Source: Ruminococcus sp.
GTDB taxonomy: Bacteria; Bacillota; Clostridia; Oscillospirales; Acutalibacteraceae
Reading direction: 5' to 3'
DNA length: 64,000 bases
Assembly: GCA_003521625.1 (NCBI GenBank)
Contig: DPHV01000024.1
Span: 162,216-226,215 of the forward strand
In this document: in pieces, positions 1 to 8,172 of the stretch
How the letters are laid out: each line of letters opens with the position of its first letter
Position numbering within the stretch: position 1 is the stretch's first letter
Translations under genes and position numbers: made by a program
Notes under the pieces: generated by a model
What the model saw: only the letters and a program-made list of their open reading frames with translations
The model's database searches: none
What the model was told of the DNA's origin: nothing

Positions 1-192
1 GAGATTATTCAGAAAAATCCCGGTGAAAAGCTTGAGTATGTTCTTGTAAAGGAAAGCGGTCCCGACCATAACAAGCACTTTATTGTTGAGGTTCATCTTA
101 ACAGCAATGTTATCGGAAAGGGCGGCGGCAGAAGCAAAAAAGAGGCCGAACAGCAGGCGGCTCGTGAGGCTTTGGAGCTGATGGGATATTAA
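1..192 (+). CDS. rnc: Ribonuclease III, C-terminal fragment (cut by window edge)
   Basis: The first 63 codons in frame 1 form the end of a double-stranded RNA binding domain. Visible family features are the KESGPDHNKHF segment, the VIGKGGGRSKKEAEQ segment and the AAREAL helix. RNase III cleaves double-stranded RNA, including rRNA precursors, and needs this C-terminal domain for substrate binding. The catalytic domain lies upstream of the window. The downstream order radical SAM - smc - ftsY is the usual setting of rnc in Clostridia. The last codons (TAT TAA) overlap the proposed ATT start of the next gene, which suggests translational coupling. Confidence 0.93.
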   Translation, partial: EIIQKNPGEKLEYVLVKESGPDHNKHFIVEVHLNSNVIGKGGGRSKKEAEQQAAREALELMGY

Positions 193-1177
193 ACACAGCA
201 ATATATCAATCTTCATTCCGCACAACGGTTGTCCGCATCAGTGCAGCTTTTGTAATCAGAAAAATATTACAGGGCAGTCCTGTCAGCCTACGGGAGAAAA
301 TGTAAAAAGCACTCTTGAAAAAGCGGTAAATGATTTAGGCGATAAAGCCCAAAATGCTGAAATTGCATTTTTCGGCGGCAGCTTTACGGCTATTGACAGA
401 GATTATATGCTAACTCTGCTTGAAGCCGCAAAGCCATATACAAATATATTTTCGGGAATAAGAATTTCCACCCGTCCCGATTATATTGACGATGAGGTCC
501 TTGAAATTTTAAAAAAATACAACGTAACTTCAATTGAGCTTGGTGCACAGTCAATGGACGATTATGTACTAAAAGCCAACAACAGGGGACACAGCAGTGC
601 TGATGTTATTAGTGCGTCAAAGCTGATAAAAAATTACGGTTTTTCGCTCGGACTACAGATGATGACTGGGCTGTATTCATCAACATATGATAAGGATATT
701 TATACGGCACAGAGGTTTATTGAGCTTAAACCTGATACGGTACGGATTTACCCGACAGTCATTATGAAAGAAACAGAGCTTGCTAATCTTTATCTTTCGG
801 GAAAGTTTGTGCCATACACTCTTGAAAAGTCTGTAGATTTATGTTCAAGACTTATACTTATGTTTGAAAAAGCTGACATAAAGATTATAAGGCTCGGACT
901 TCACTATTCCGATAGCCTCATAAAAAACAGCCTTGGCAACAACTATCATCCTGCGTTTAAAGAGCTTTGCGAAAGCAAAATATTTTATAATTCTTTTACT
1001 GAAAAAACAAACATGATTGATAAAACAAAGAAATTTACCGTTTACATAAATGAAAAATCGCTTTCAAAGTTTTACGGTCAGAAGAAATCCAATTTAAAGA
1101 GCTTTTCAGAAATGGGTTACACCTTTGAAATAAGATTTGATAACACACTCGGAAAATATGATTTATACATAAAATAG
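188..1177 (+). CDS. Radical SAM protein (Elp3-like family), apparent ATT start
   Basis: The open frame begins right after an in-frame stop at 179-181. It already contains the radical SAM cluster motif CPHQCSFC (Cx3Cx2C, codons from 230) and the AFFGGSFTA segment before the first ATG at 407, so starting at 407 would delete the catalytic cysteines. No ATG, GTG or TTG occurs between 182 and 406. The best candidate is ATT at 188, giving the family-typical start I/M-K-H-S-N-I-S-I-F-I-P-H, with GGAG at 174-177 ten bases upstream. The product is about 329 residues. Homologues are commonly found between rnc and smc in Clostridia. The N-terminal half resembles the radical SAM part of Elp3-type enzymes, but the substrate is unknown and no acetyltransferase domain is evident. 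Confidence 0.82.
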   Translation: MKHSNISIFIPHNGCPHQCSFCNQKNITGQSCQPTGENVKSTLEKAVNDLGDKAQNAEIAFFGGSFTAIDRDYMLTLLEAAKPYTNIFSGIRISTRPDYIDDEVLEILKKYNVTSIELGAQSMDDYVLKANNRGHSSADVISASKLIKNYGFSLGLQMMTGLYSSTYDKDIYTAQRFIELKPDTVRIYPTVIMKETELANLYLSGKFVPYTLEKSVDLCSRLILMFEKADIKIIRLGLHYSDSLIKNSLGNNYHPAFKELCESKIFYNSFTEKTNMIDKTKKFTVYINEKSLSKFYGQKKSNLKSFSEMGYTFEIRFDNTLGKYDLYIK

Positions 1178-1187
1178 GGGTATTTTA

Positions 1188-4100
1188 ATGCGTTTAAAAT
1201 CATTGGAAGTACAGGGATTCAAGACGTTTCCCGACAAAACTAAATTATCCTTTGAACAGGGAATTACCTCTGTGGTAGGTCCCAACGGTTCGGGAAAAAG
1301 TAACATAAGCGACGCTATACGCTGGGTTCTCGGCGAGCAGTCGCCAAAAAGCTTGCGCTGTTCCAAAATGGAGGACGTTGTATTCAATGGTACCGATAAA
1401 CGCAAAAGACAGGGTTATGCCGAGGTTACGCTCAATATCGACAACTCTGACAGATTTCTTGATTTCAACGGCGATGATATTGCAGTAACAAGACGTTACT
1501 ACAGAAGCGGCGAGAGCGAATACCTAATCAATAAAGCGGCTGTAAGGCTTAAAGATATTAACGAGCTGTTTATGGATACCGGTTTAGGCCGTGACGGATA
1601 TTCAATGATTGGTCAGGGTAAAATTGACAGCATCGTATCATCTAAAAGCGAAGAACGCCGTGAGATTTTTGAAGAAGCCGCAGGAATTTCACGCTACAGA
1701 TACAGGAAAATTGAAGCAGAACGAAAGCTGAAAAATACCGAGGACAACCTGTTAAGACTCCGTGACATTGTGACAGAGCTGGAGGAGCGTGTTGAGCCTC
1801 TGCGTAAGCAGTCTGAAAAGGCACAGCAGTTTCTGACATACTCGGAAGAAAAAAGAGGGCTTGAAATTGCCCTTTGGCTTCTCACTCTGGATAAATCACA
1901 GGACAGCCTTAAACAACAGGACGAGAAAATCTCAATTGCAAGAGCGCAGTATGAAGAAGCAGAACAGACTCTCCAAAATATTCAGACTGAAACCGAGGAA
2001 ATCTACTCTAAAAACGGTTTATTATCTGCTCAAATCGAAAATATAAGAAATGAAATTTCACAACAGGAATCGGAAATTTCGCAAAAGAAGTCGCTTATTT
2101 CTGTTGCAGAGAACGATATTCTCCACAGCAATGAGAACATTGACAGAATAAACAACGAGATTCTTCAGACAGAACAAAGCGCAGACAGCCTTGAAAAAAC
2201 TATTTCGGAAAAGCAGGACAGAATTGCTGTTCTTGACTCTGAAATTATTGAAAAGCAGAAGAAATACAGTGAAATCTCTGAACAACTTAATATAATTAAC
2301 CTTGATTCGAGTAAAAGCGGCGACCTTTTGCAAGAGGTAACGGCAGAGCTTTCTGTGCTTACATCGCAGTCAGCTGACGCAAGGGTAATTGATATGACTT
2401 CCGAAAGTACAATTGCCGAGCTTACTGCAAGAATCAACGCTCTTGAAACCTCAAAATCCGAAAAGACTTCGCAGATAGCGGAGCTTGAAGAAATTTTCAA
2501 AGCATATATCGAAGATTTAGCTGAAACGAATGATGAAATTAATTCGCTGAAAAATTCGATTGACGGGTTAGAGCTTAAATTATCATCAAAAGAAAAGAAG
2601 AGGAATGAATATAAGTCCGAGAGCGAAAAGCTTTCGCTTGACGTAAAAGAGCATCTGCGTAAAATTTCTTTTCTTGAAAATCTCGAACGCAACCTTGAAG
2701 GATTTTCAAAGAGCGTAAAGGTTGTTGTAAACGCTTCCAAAAACGGTAAGCTTCGCGGTATTTGCGGGCCTGTTTCAAGAGTAATTTCTGTACCATCAAA
2801 GTACGGTGTGGCTATTGAAACAGCACTCGGTGCCGCTATGCAGAATATTGTTGTTAATACTGACGAGGATGCAAAGAAGGCCATACGCTATCTTAAATCA
2901 ACCGACGGCGGCAGAGCTACCTTTTTGCCTCTGAATACTATAAAAAGCCGTGAGCTTCGTGAAAACGGTCTTGATGACTGTTACGGCTTTGTGGGAGTTG
3001 CAAGTGAGCTTTGTTCTTGTGAAGAAAAATACAATAACATCCTCGGTTCTTTGCTTGGTAAAATTGTAATTGCGGAGGATTTAAACAGTGCAACCGCAAT
3101 TGCAAAGAAATACTCATATCGCTTTAAGGTGGTAACACTTGACGGTCAGGTGGTAAATGCTGGCGGTTCACTGACAGGCGGCTCGCTTAACAGAAATACA
3201 GGACTATTAAGCCGTGCTTCTGAAATTGAACAGCTTAAAAAGCTTACTGATGAATTGCAGAATAAAGCGAAAACTGCTGAAAATATGTGCGAACAGGTAA
3301 GCAGAGAATATTCATCAATTGAAGCCGAATTGCTCGGCACAAGGGCAGATTTGTCAAATAAACAGCAGGAATTTGTACGTTTGGAAGCAGAAAAACGTGC
3401 TTGTGAAAGCGAGCTTAATAATGCAAAATCTGTAATTGATAATTCTGATAACGAAATAAAAGACTGCAAAAGCAGAATTGAAAAGCTGAAAGAGAGCGGT
3501 GCGCAGGCTAAAAAACAGCTTGCAGAGCTTAATTCAAAAATTGCAAAGGCAGAAGAAAGGGTAAACGCTGTAACAGGTAACAGGGCAGAACTAACTCAAA
3601 AGCGAGAAGAGCTTACTACTCTTTTGCAGAATATACGCCTTGAAATCGTAACGGCTCAAAAGGATATAGACGCTTTGAATTCAGAAATTGTCTTTGCGCA
3701 AAATACAGGATCAGACCACGAAGAAAAGAAAGCAGAGCTTTTAAAACAGATTGAAAGTATAAATAATTCTGTTGATGAAACTCAAAAGCGTATTGAAAGT
3801 CTTAATGATGAAATAATAGCTATTGAAAATGAGCAGAAGGCTTTGTATAATAAAATTGAAGAAATCAACACTCAAAAGGATGCACTTGAAAAGCGAAGTG
3901 CAGAAATCCGCAGTTTTGAACGTGACAAAAATGCTGAACGTGAAACCTCGGGCAGAGAGCTTGCACGTCTTGAGGAGCGTAAAATCAACCTGCAAAAGCA
4001 GTACGATGATATAATTTCAAAGCTCTGGGAGGAGTACGAGCTTACAAAACGTGAGGCAGAGGAAAATGCTGTTGAGATTGAAGATTCAGCTAAAGCCAAC

Positions 4101-4763
4101 AAAAGATTAAGCGAGCTCAAGCAAAAGATTAAAGGACTCGGAAACGTCAACGTTTCTGCAATTGAAGAATTTAAAGAAGTATCCGAGCGTTATGATTTTA
4201 TGAGCAAGCAGGTAAACGACGTTGAAAAGTCAAAGAAAGAAATTGAACGCCTTATAAACGATTTGACAAAGCAGATGAAAGAGGTGTTTGTTGAAAGCTT
4301 TGACCGAATTAACAAAAACTTTACCTATACCTTTAAAGAGCTTTTCGGCGGCGGAACAGCGTCTCTTTCGCTTTCAGACCCCGAAAATATACTCACAAGC
4401 GGAATTGATATTCTTGTTCACCCTCCCGGAAAAATCGTTGTTCATCTTGACGCTTTGTCAGGCGGTGAAAAAGCTCTTGTTGCAATTGCGCTGTATTTTG
4501 CTATAATGAAAGTAAGACCTGCACCGTTCTGTGTTATGGACGAGATAGAAGCGGCGCTTGATGATGTAAATGTTTACAGATTTGCAAGCTATCTGCGCAG
4601 GCTTACCGATAATACGCAGTTTATCCTAATAACCCACAGACGAGGCACAATGGAAGAAGCCGATGTGCTTTATGGTGTAACAATGCAGGATGAGGGAATT
4701 TCAAAGCTGCTTGAACTCCGTTCAACCGAAGTAGCCGAAAAACTCGGAATTGATTCAAAATAA
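1188..4763 (+). CDS. smc: Chromosome partition protein SMC
   Basis: This 1191-residue protein is full length for bacterial SMC. The N-terminal head holds Walker A GPNGSGKS (31-38). It is followed by a long coiled coil, a hinge around residues 505-680 (GKLRGICGPVSRV onward), a second coiled coil, and a C-terminal head with the ABC signature LSGGEK (1090-1095) and Walker B VMDEIEAALDD (around 1117). SMC forms the condensin ring with ScpA and ScpB, which are not in this window, and helps organise and segregate the chromosome. The start ATG has AGGGG about eight bases upstream and sits ten bases after the radical SAM gene. ftsY follows after 12 bases, so the three genes are probably one operon. 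Confidence 0.97.
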   Translation: MRLKSLEVQGFKTFPDKTKLSFEQGITSVVGPNGSGKSNISDAIRWVLGEQSPKSLRCSKMEDVVFNGTDKRKRQGYAEVTLNIDNSDRFLDFNGDDIAVTRRYYRSGESEYLINKAAVRLKDINELFMDTGLGRDGYSMIGQGKIDSIVSSKSEERREIFEEAAGISRYRYRKIEAERKLKNTEDNLLRLRDIVTELEERVEPLRKQSEKAQQFLTYSEEKRGLEIALWLLTLDKSQDSLKQQDEKISIARAQYEEAEQTLQNIQTETEEIYSKNGLLSAQIENIRNEISQQESEISQKKSLISVAENDILHSNENIDRINNEILQTEQSADSLEKTISEKQDRIAVLDSEIIEKQKKYSEISEQLNIINLDSSKSGDLLQEVTAELSVLTSQSADARVIDMTSESTIAELTARINALETSKSEKTSQIAELEEIFKAYIEDLAETNDEINSLKNSIDGLELKLSSKEKKRNEYKSESEKLSLDVKEHLRKISFLENLERNLEGFSKSVKVVVNASKNGKLRGICGPVSRVISVPSKYGVAIETALGAAMQNIVVNTDEDAKKAIRYLKSTDGGRATFLPLNTIKSRELRENGLDDCYGFVGVASELCSCEEKYNNILGSLLGKIVIAEDLNSATAIAKKYSYRFKVVTLDGQVVNAGGSLTGGSLNRNTGLLSRASEIEQLKKLTDELQNKAKTAENMCEQVSREYSSIEAELLGTRADLSNKQQEFVRLEAEKRACESELNNAKSVIDNSDNEIKDCKSRIEKLKESGAQAKKQLAELNSKIAKAEERVNAVTGNRAELTQKREELTTLLQNIRLEIVTAQKDIDALNSEIVFAQNTGSDHEEKKAELLKQIESINNSVDETQKRIESLNDEIIAIENEQKALYNKIEEINTQKDALEKRSAEIRSFERDKNAERETSGRELARLEERKINLQKQYDDIISKLWEEYELTKREAEENAVEIEDSAKANKRLSELKQKIKGLGNVNVSAIEEFKEVSERYDFMSKQVNDVEKSKKEIERLINDLTKQMKEVFVESFDRINKNFTYTFKELFGGGTASLSLSDPENILTSGIDILVHPPGKIVVHLDALSGGEKALVAIALYFAIMKVRPAPFCVMDEIEAALDDVNVYRFASYLRRLTDNTQFILITHRRGTMEEADVLYGVTMQDEGISKLLELRSTEVAEKLGIDSK

Positions 4764-4775
4764 AGGAATGATTAT

Positions 4776-5690
4776 ATGGGATTTTTCAGTAAAATAAAAG
4801 AAGGCTTAAAGAAAACAAGAAACGCCGTTGTCGGTCAGATTGACTCAATGCTTAAATCCTTTACAAAAATTGACGACGAGCTTTTTGAAGAGCTTGAAGA
4901 GCTTCTCGTAATGGGCGATGTAGGCGTTCACACAGCCGAGAAAATATGCGACGAATTAAAAAACAGAGTAAAAAAAGAGGGAATAAAAGACCCCGAAGAA
5001 ATAAACAGACTTCTTGAAGAAACTGTTTCCGAAATGCTCAAGGGCGGCGAAGAGCTTGACATTTCAACATCGCCGTCAATTATTCTTGTAATAGGAGTTA
5101 ATGGAGTAGGAAAGACTACAACTATAGGAAAGCTTGCAAACAGCCTTTCAAAACAGGGTAAAAAGGTAATCCTTGCGGCTGCCGATACATTCCGTGCCGC
5201 AGCAATCGAACAGCTTGACATCTGGGCGCAGAGAAGCGGCTGTGAAATCATAAAGCAGAACGAGGGCAGTGACCCTGCCGCAGTTGTATATGACGCAATT
5301 TCAGCAGCTAAAGCAAGAAATGCTGATGTAATCATTTGCGATACCGCAGGACGTCTGCACAACAAAAAGCATCTTATGGACGAGCTTGCAAAAATCAACC
5401 GTGTAATTGACAGAGAACTTCCCGATGCGGCAAAGGAAAAACTTCTTGTTCTTGATGCAACAACAGGGCAAAATGCTGTAAATCAGGCTGAACAGTTCAG
5501 ACAGGCAACAGGAATCACGGGTATTGTACTTACAAAGCTTGATGGTACTGCAAAGGGCGGCGTTGTGCTTGCAATCAAAGACGGTCTTGGAATCCCCGTT
5601 AAATATATCGGCGTAGGCGAACAGATTGACGATTTACAGCCGTTTAATTCAGATGACTTTGCAAAGGCTTTATTTGCTAAAACGGAGTAA
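4776..5690 (+). CDS. ftsY: Signal recognition particle receptor FtsY
   Basis: The protein has 304 residues, close to the short Gram-positive form without a long acidic A domain. SRP GTPase motifs are clear: G1 GVNGVGKT (107-114), DTFRAAA, G3 DTAGR (189-193), G4 TKLD (253-256), then GTAKGG. FtsY docks ribosome-SRP complexes at the membrane and with Ffh hydrolyses GTP to deliver nascent membrane proteins to SecYEG. Ffh is not in the window. The gene follows smc by 12 bases and precedes rdgB by five, consistent with co-transcription, an arrangement common in Firmicutes. Confidence 0.97.
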   Translation: MGFFSKIKEGLKKTRNAVVGQIDSMLKSFTKIDDELFEELEELLVMGDVGVHTAEKICDELKNRVKKEGIKDPEEINRLLEETVSEMLKGGEELDISTSPSIILVIGVNGVGKTTTIGKLANSLSKQGKKVILAAADTFRAAAIEQLDIWAQRSGCEIIKQNEGSDPAAVVYDAISAAKARNADVIICDTAGRLHNKKHLMDELAKINRVIDRELPDAAKEKLLVLDATTGQNAVNQAEQFRQATGITGIVLTKLDGTAKGGVVLAIKDGLGIPVKYIGVGEQIDDLQPFNSDDFAKALFAKTE

Positions 5691-5695
5691 ACAAT

Positions 5696-6289
5696 ATGAA
5701 ATTCATTATTGCTACAAACAATCAAAAAAAGCTAAAGGAACTTGAGCGCATTTTAAATCCGCTTGGAATTAATGCGGTATCCGCAAAAGACGAAGGAATT
5801 TCGCTTGATGATGTCGAGGAAACAGGAACAACCTTTGCAGAAAACGCATTCTTAAAAGCAGAAGCCGCATTCAAAAAAACAGGTTTGCCGTCTGTTGCTG
5901 ATGATTCGGGATTATGCGTTGACGCATTGGACGGTCGTCCGGGAATATATTCAGCACGCTATGCAGGCGAAAACGCAACCGATTCCGATAAAAACAACAA
6001 GCTTCTTTCAGAGCTAAAAGATGTTCCCGAAAAGGACAGAACGGCTCATTTTACCTGTGCAATCTGCTGTATTCTCCCTAACGGAGAGAAAATTGAGGTT
6101 GAAGGAATATGCGAGGGAAGTATTGCATTTGAGCCTCACGGTAACGGCGGATTCGGCTACGACCCGATTTTCAAATACGGCGACAAAAGCTATGCCGAGC
6201 TTTCTTCTGAAGAAAAAGACGCAATAAGCCACAGGGGAAAGGCTTTGCGAAAGCTGAAAGCAGAGCTTGAAAAATATCTTGATAAATAA
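5696..6289 (+). CDS. rdgB: XTP/dITP diphosphatase (RdgB/HAM1 family)
   Basis: A 197-residue Ham1-family nucleotide house-cleaning enzyme. It hydrolyses dITP, XTP and related non-canonical purine triphosphates to the monophosphate, keeping them out of nucleic acids. Family motifs are present in order: ATNNQKKLKELERIL near the N-terminus, TFAENAFLKA, DDSGLCVDALDGRPGIYSAR, GNGGFGYDPIF, and the C-terminal SHRGKALRKL. The length is typical. It lies five bases after ftsY and 17 bases before yhbY. The ATG fits the family N-terminus MKFIIATNN. Confidence 0.96.
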   Translation: MKFIIATNNQKKLKELERILNPLGINAVSAKDEGISLDDVEETGTTFAENAFLKAEAAFKKTGLPSVADDSGLCVDALDGRPGIYSARYAGENATDSDKNNKLLSELKDVPEKDRTAHFTCAICCILPNGEKIEVEGICEGSIAFEPHGNGGFGYDPIFKYGDKSYAELSSEEKDAISHRGKALRKLKAELEKYLDK

Positions 6290-6306
6290 CCGAAAGGATT
6301 TAATAT

Positions 6307-6612
6307 ATGCTTACAAGTAAACAGAGGGCTTATCTTCGTAGTCTTGCAAATAAGCTTGATACAATTTTAATTTTAGGCAAGGGCGAAATCACCGACAATA
6401 TTATCCGTCAGGCAGATACAGCCCTGACTGCACGTGAAATAATTAAAGGCAAAGTTCTTGAAAACTGCGCATATTCTTCAAGAGAAGCGGCTGAAATCCT
6501 CGCTGAAAAATGCAGTGCAGATGTAGTTCAGGTTATCGGTTCAAAGTTTGTGCTTTATCGTGAAAATCCCGACGAGCCTGTTATTGTTCTGCCAAAGGCA
6601 AAGAAGAAATGA
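6307..6612 (+). CDS. yhbY: YhbY/CRM-domain RNA-binding protein (ribosome assembly)
   Basis: This 101-residue protein is a single CRM domain, the usual full length of the family. Recognisable elements are LTSKQRAYLRSLA at the N-terminus, the ILGKGEIT loop (GxxG-type RNA-binding loop), ELIKGKVLEN-like strand (REIIKGKVLEN) and VQVIGSKFVLYRENP at the end. CRM proteins bind pre-50S ribosomal particles. The gene overlaps nadD by four bases (ATGA). The yhbY - nadD - yqeK - rsfS order is the familiar Firmicute cluster. Confidence 0.93.
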   Translation: MLTSKQRAYLRSLANKLDTILILGKGEITDNIIRQADTALTAREIIKGKVLENCAYSSREAAEILAEKCSADVVQVIGSKFVLYRENPDEPVIVLPKAKKK

Positions 6613-7214
6613 GCAAGACAGGAATAATCGGCGGAACATTTAATCCGATTCACAACGGTCATATTCTGCTTGCATTATACTGTAAAGAAAAATTAAATCT
6701 TGACAGTGTTATTTTTATTCCAACTTACACGCCGCCGCATAAATCGGACAAAGAATTAGTAAGTGAAATCCATAGACTTAATATGTGCAATATAGCTGTA
6801 CAAAGATTTGATGATTTTTCCGTTTCGGACATTGAAATCAAACGAAAGGGCAAAAGCTACACCTACGAAACACTTACAAGCCTTAAAGAAATCTATCCCG
6901 ATGATACTCTTTATTTTATAACGGGTGCAGATATGTTTTTAACGCTTGAAAAATGGAAAAATCCCGAAATTATTTTTGAGAAAGCTATTATTACAGCTGT
7001 TCCGAGAAATTCGTCGGATTCTGAAGTTCTGAGCAGTCACTACCAGACTATTCTTAAACCTATGGGTGCAAAAGTCAGCATACTTGATGAACCTGTTTTG
7101 AGCGTTTCTTCAACCTTTATCAGAGAAAATATAGATAATTATGATTTGATTAAGTCGTTAATTGACAGGAATGTTTATGAATATATAGTAAAAAATAATC
7201 TCTACAGGGAGTGA
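6609..7214 (+). CDS. nadD: Nicotinate-nucleotide adenylyltransferase
   Basis: A 201-residue nucleotidyltransferase that joins nicotinate mononucleotide and ATP to make deamido-NAD in NAD biosynthesis. The signature GGTFNPIHNGH is at residues 8-18 and includes the catalytic HxGH-type histidines. Further family motifs are TPPHKS, ITGADMFLTLEKWK and the ISSTFIRE-like segment SVSSTFIRENI near the C-terminus. The ATG overlaps the yhbY stop by four bases, indicating translational coupling. Confidence 0.96.
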   Translation: MSKTGIIGGTFNPIHNGHILLALYCKEKLNLDSVIFIPTYTPPHKSDKELVSEIHRLNMCNIAVQRFDDFSVSDIEIKRKGKSYTYETLTSLKEIYPDDTLYFITGADMFLTLEKWKNPEIIFEKAIITAVPRNSSDSEVLSSHYQTILKPMGAKVSILDEPVLSVSSTFIRENIDNYDLIKSLIDRNVYEYIVKNNLYRE

Positions 7215-7220
7215 ACGAAA

Positions 7221-7805
7221 TTGAGTATCGCCGAATACAAAAAGATTATTAAATCTATGATGAGCGAAAACAGGTATAATCACTGTGTAAACGTTTCAAA
7301 AGAAGCAGTAAAGCTTGCAAAGCGTTACGGCGGTGATGAAGAAAAAGCCGCAATAGCAGGTATCCTTCACGACATTACAAAAGAAATGCCGAAGGAAGAA
7401 CAGTTGCAAATTATGCTTGACAGTGGTATAATTTTAGACGATATTCAAAAAAATGCTCCAAAGCTGTGGCACGGTATAAGCGGAAGTGTTTATATTAAAA
7501 AACATTTAGGCATTGAAGATGAAGATATTTTAAATGCAATTTGCTATCACACAACAGGCAGAGCAGGTATGTCACTTCTTGAAAAAATCATTTTTGTTGC
7601 TGATTTTACTTCGGAGGAGCGTACATACAAGGGCGTTGCAACAATGCGCAAAAAGTCAAGAAAAAGTCTTGAGGACGCAATACTTTACGGATTTAAATTC
7701 ACATTTTCCGATTTATCATCACGAGAGCTTGCAATCCACCCTGACGAGCTTGCTTGTTACAACGAAATTGTTTTAAATAATCCAACGAAAGGAAAGAGTA
7801 AATGA
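7221..7805 (+). CDS. yqeK: YqeK-family HD-domain hydrolase
   Basis: A 194-residue HD-superfamily protein. Metal-binding positions are visible in RYNHCVNVSKEA (first His near residue 21), AGILHDITKE (HD pair), the LWHG segment and IIFVADFTSEER. Characterised YqeK proteins are symmetrical diadenosine tetraphosphate hydrolases. The start is TTG at 7221 with CAGGGAG about nine bases upstream; no nearer ATG restores the conserved N-terminus. The stop overlaps the rsfS start (AATGA). Position between nadD and rsfS is the standard Firmicute arrangement. Confidence 0.9.
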   Translation: MSIAEYKKIIKSMMSENRYNHCVNVSKEAVKLAKRYGGDEEKAAIAGILHDITKEMPKEEQLQIMLDSGIILDDIQKNAPKLWHGISGSVYIKKHLGIEDEDILNAICYHTTGRAGMSLLEKIIFVADFTSEERTYKGVATMRKKSRKSLEDAILYGFKFTFSDLSSRELAIHPDELACYNEIVLNNPTKGKSK

Positions 7806-8155
7806 ATTCTTACGATCAGGCTGTAATGGCTGCAAAGGCTATAAGCAGTAAAAAAGGTTTAGATATACAGGTAATAGAAATCGGCGATATATCCGTTCTT
7901 GCTGACTATATGGTAATCGCAACGGGTACAAGCTCAACTCACGTCAAGGCACTTGCCGACGAGGTTGAATACAAGCTTGACGAAGCGGGAATTTCCGTAA
8001 GTCACATTGAGGGGTATCGTTCAAACAGCTGGATTTTGCTTGACTACGTTGACGTAATTGTAAACGTATTTTCAGATGAAGCAAGGGAGTTTTACGACCT
8101 TGACAGGCTCTGGCAGGATGGAAAGCCTGTTGACCTTACAGGTATAGTAGATTAA
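7802..8155 (+). CDS. rsfS: Ribosomal silencing factor RsfS
   Basis: A 117-residue protein of the RsfS/Iojap family, full length. It contains the conserved core DYMVIATGTSSTHVKALAD, the HIEGYRSNSWILLDYVDVIVNVF region and the end REFYDLDRLW. RsfS binds ribosomal protein L14 on the 50S subunit and blocks subunit joining when nutrients are short. It is translationally coupled to yqeK by a four-base overlap and is followed after 17 bases by leuS. Confidence 0.96.
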   Translation: MNSYDQAVMAAKAISSKKGLDIQVIEIGDISVLADYMVIATGTSSTHVKALADEVEYKLDEAGISVSHIEGYRSNSWILLDYVDVIVNVFSDEAREFYDLDRLWQDGKPVDLTGIVD

Positions 8156-8172
8156 ATTCGGGAGGACTTGAA

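Noticed and set aside
2165..2884. Long minus-strand open frame opposite smc
   Set aside because: It lies wholly inside smc, shows Ser/Phe-rich composition typical of antisense of a coiled-coil gene, and has no ribosome binding site.
8156..8172. T-box leaders before leuS and ileS
   Set aside because: The gaps (17 and 35 bases) are too short and hold no specifier or antiterminator structure.
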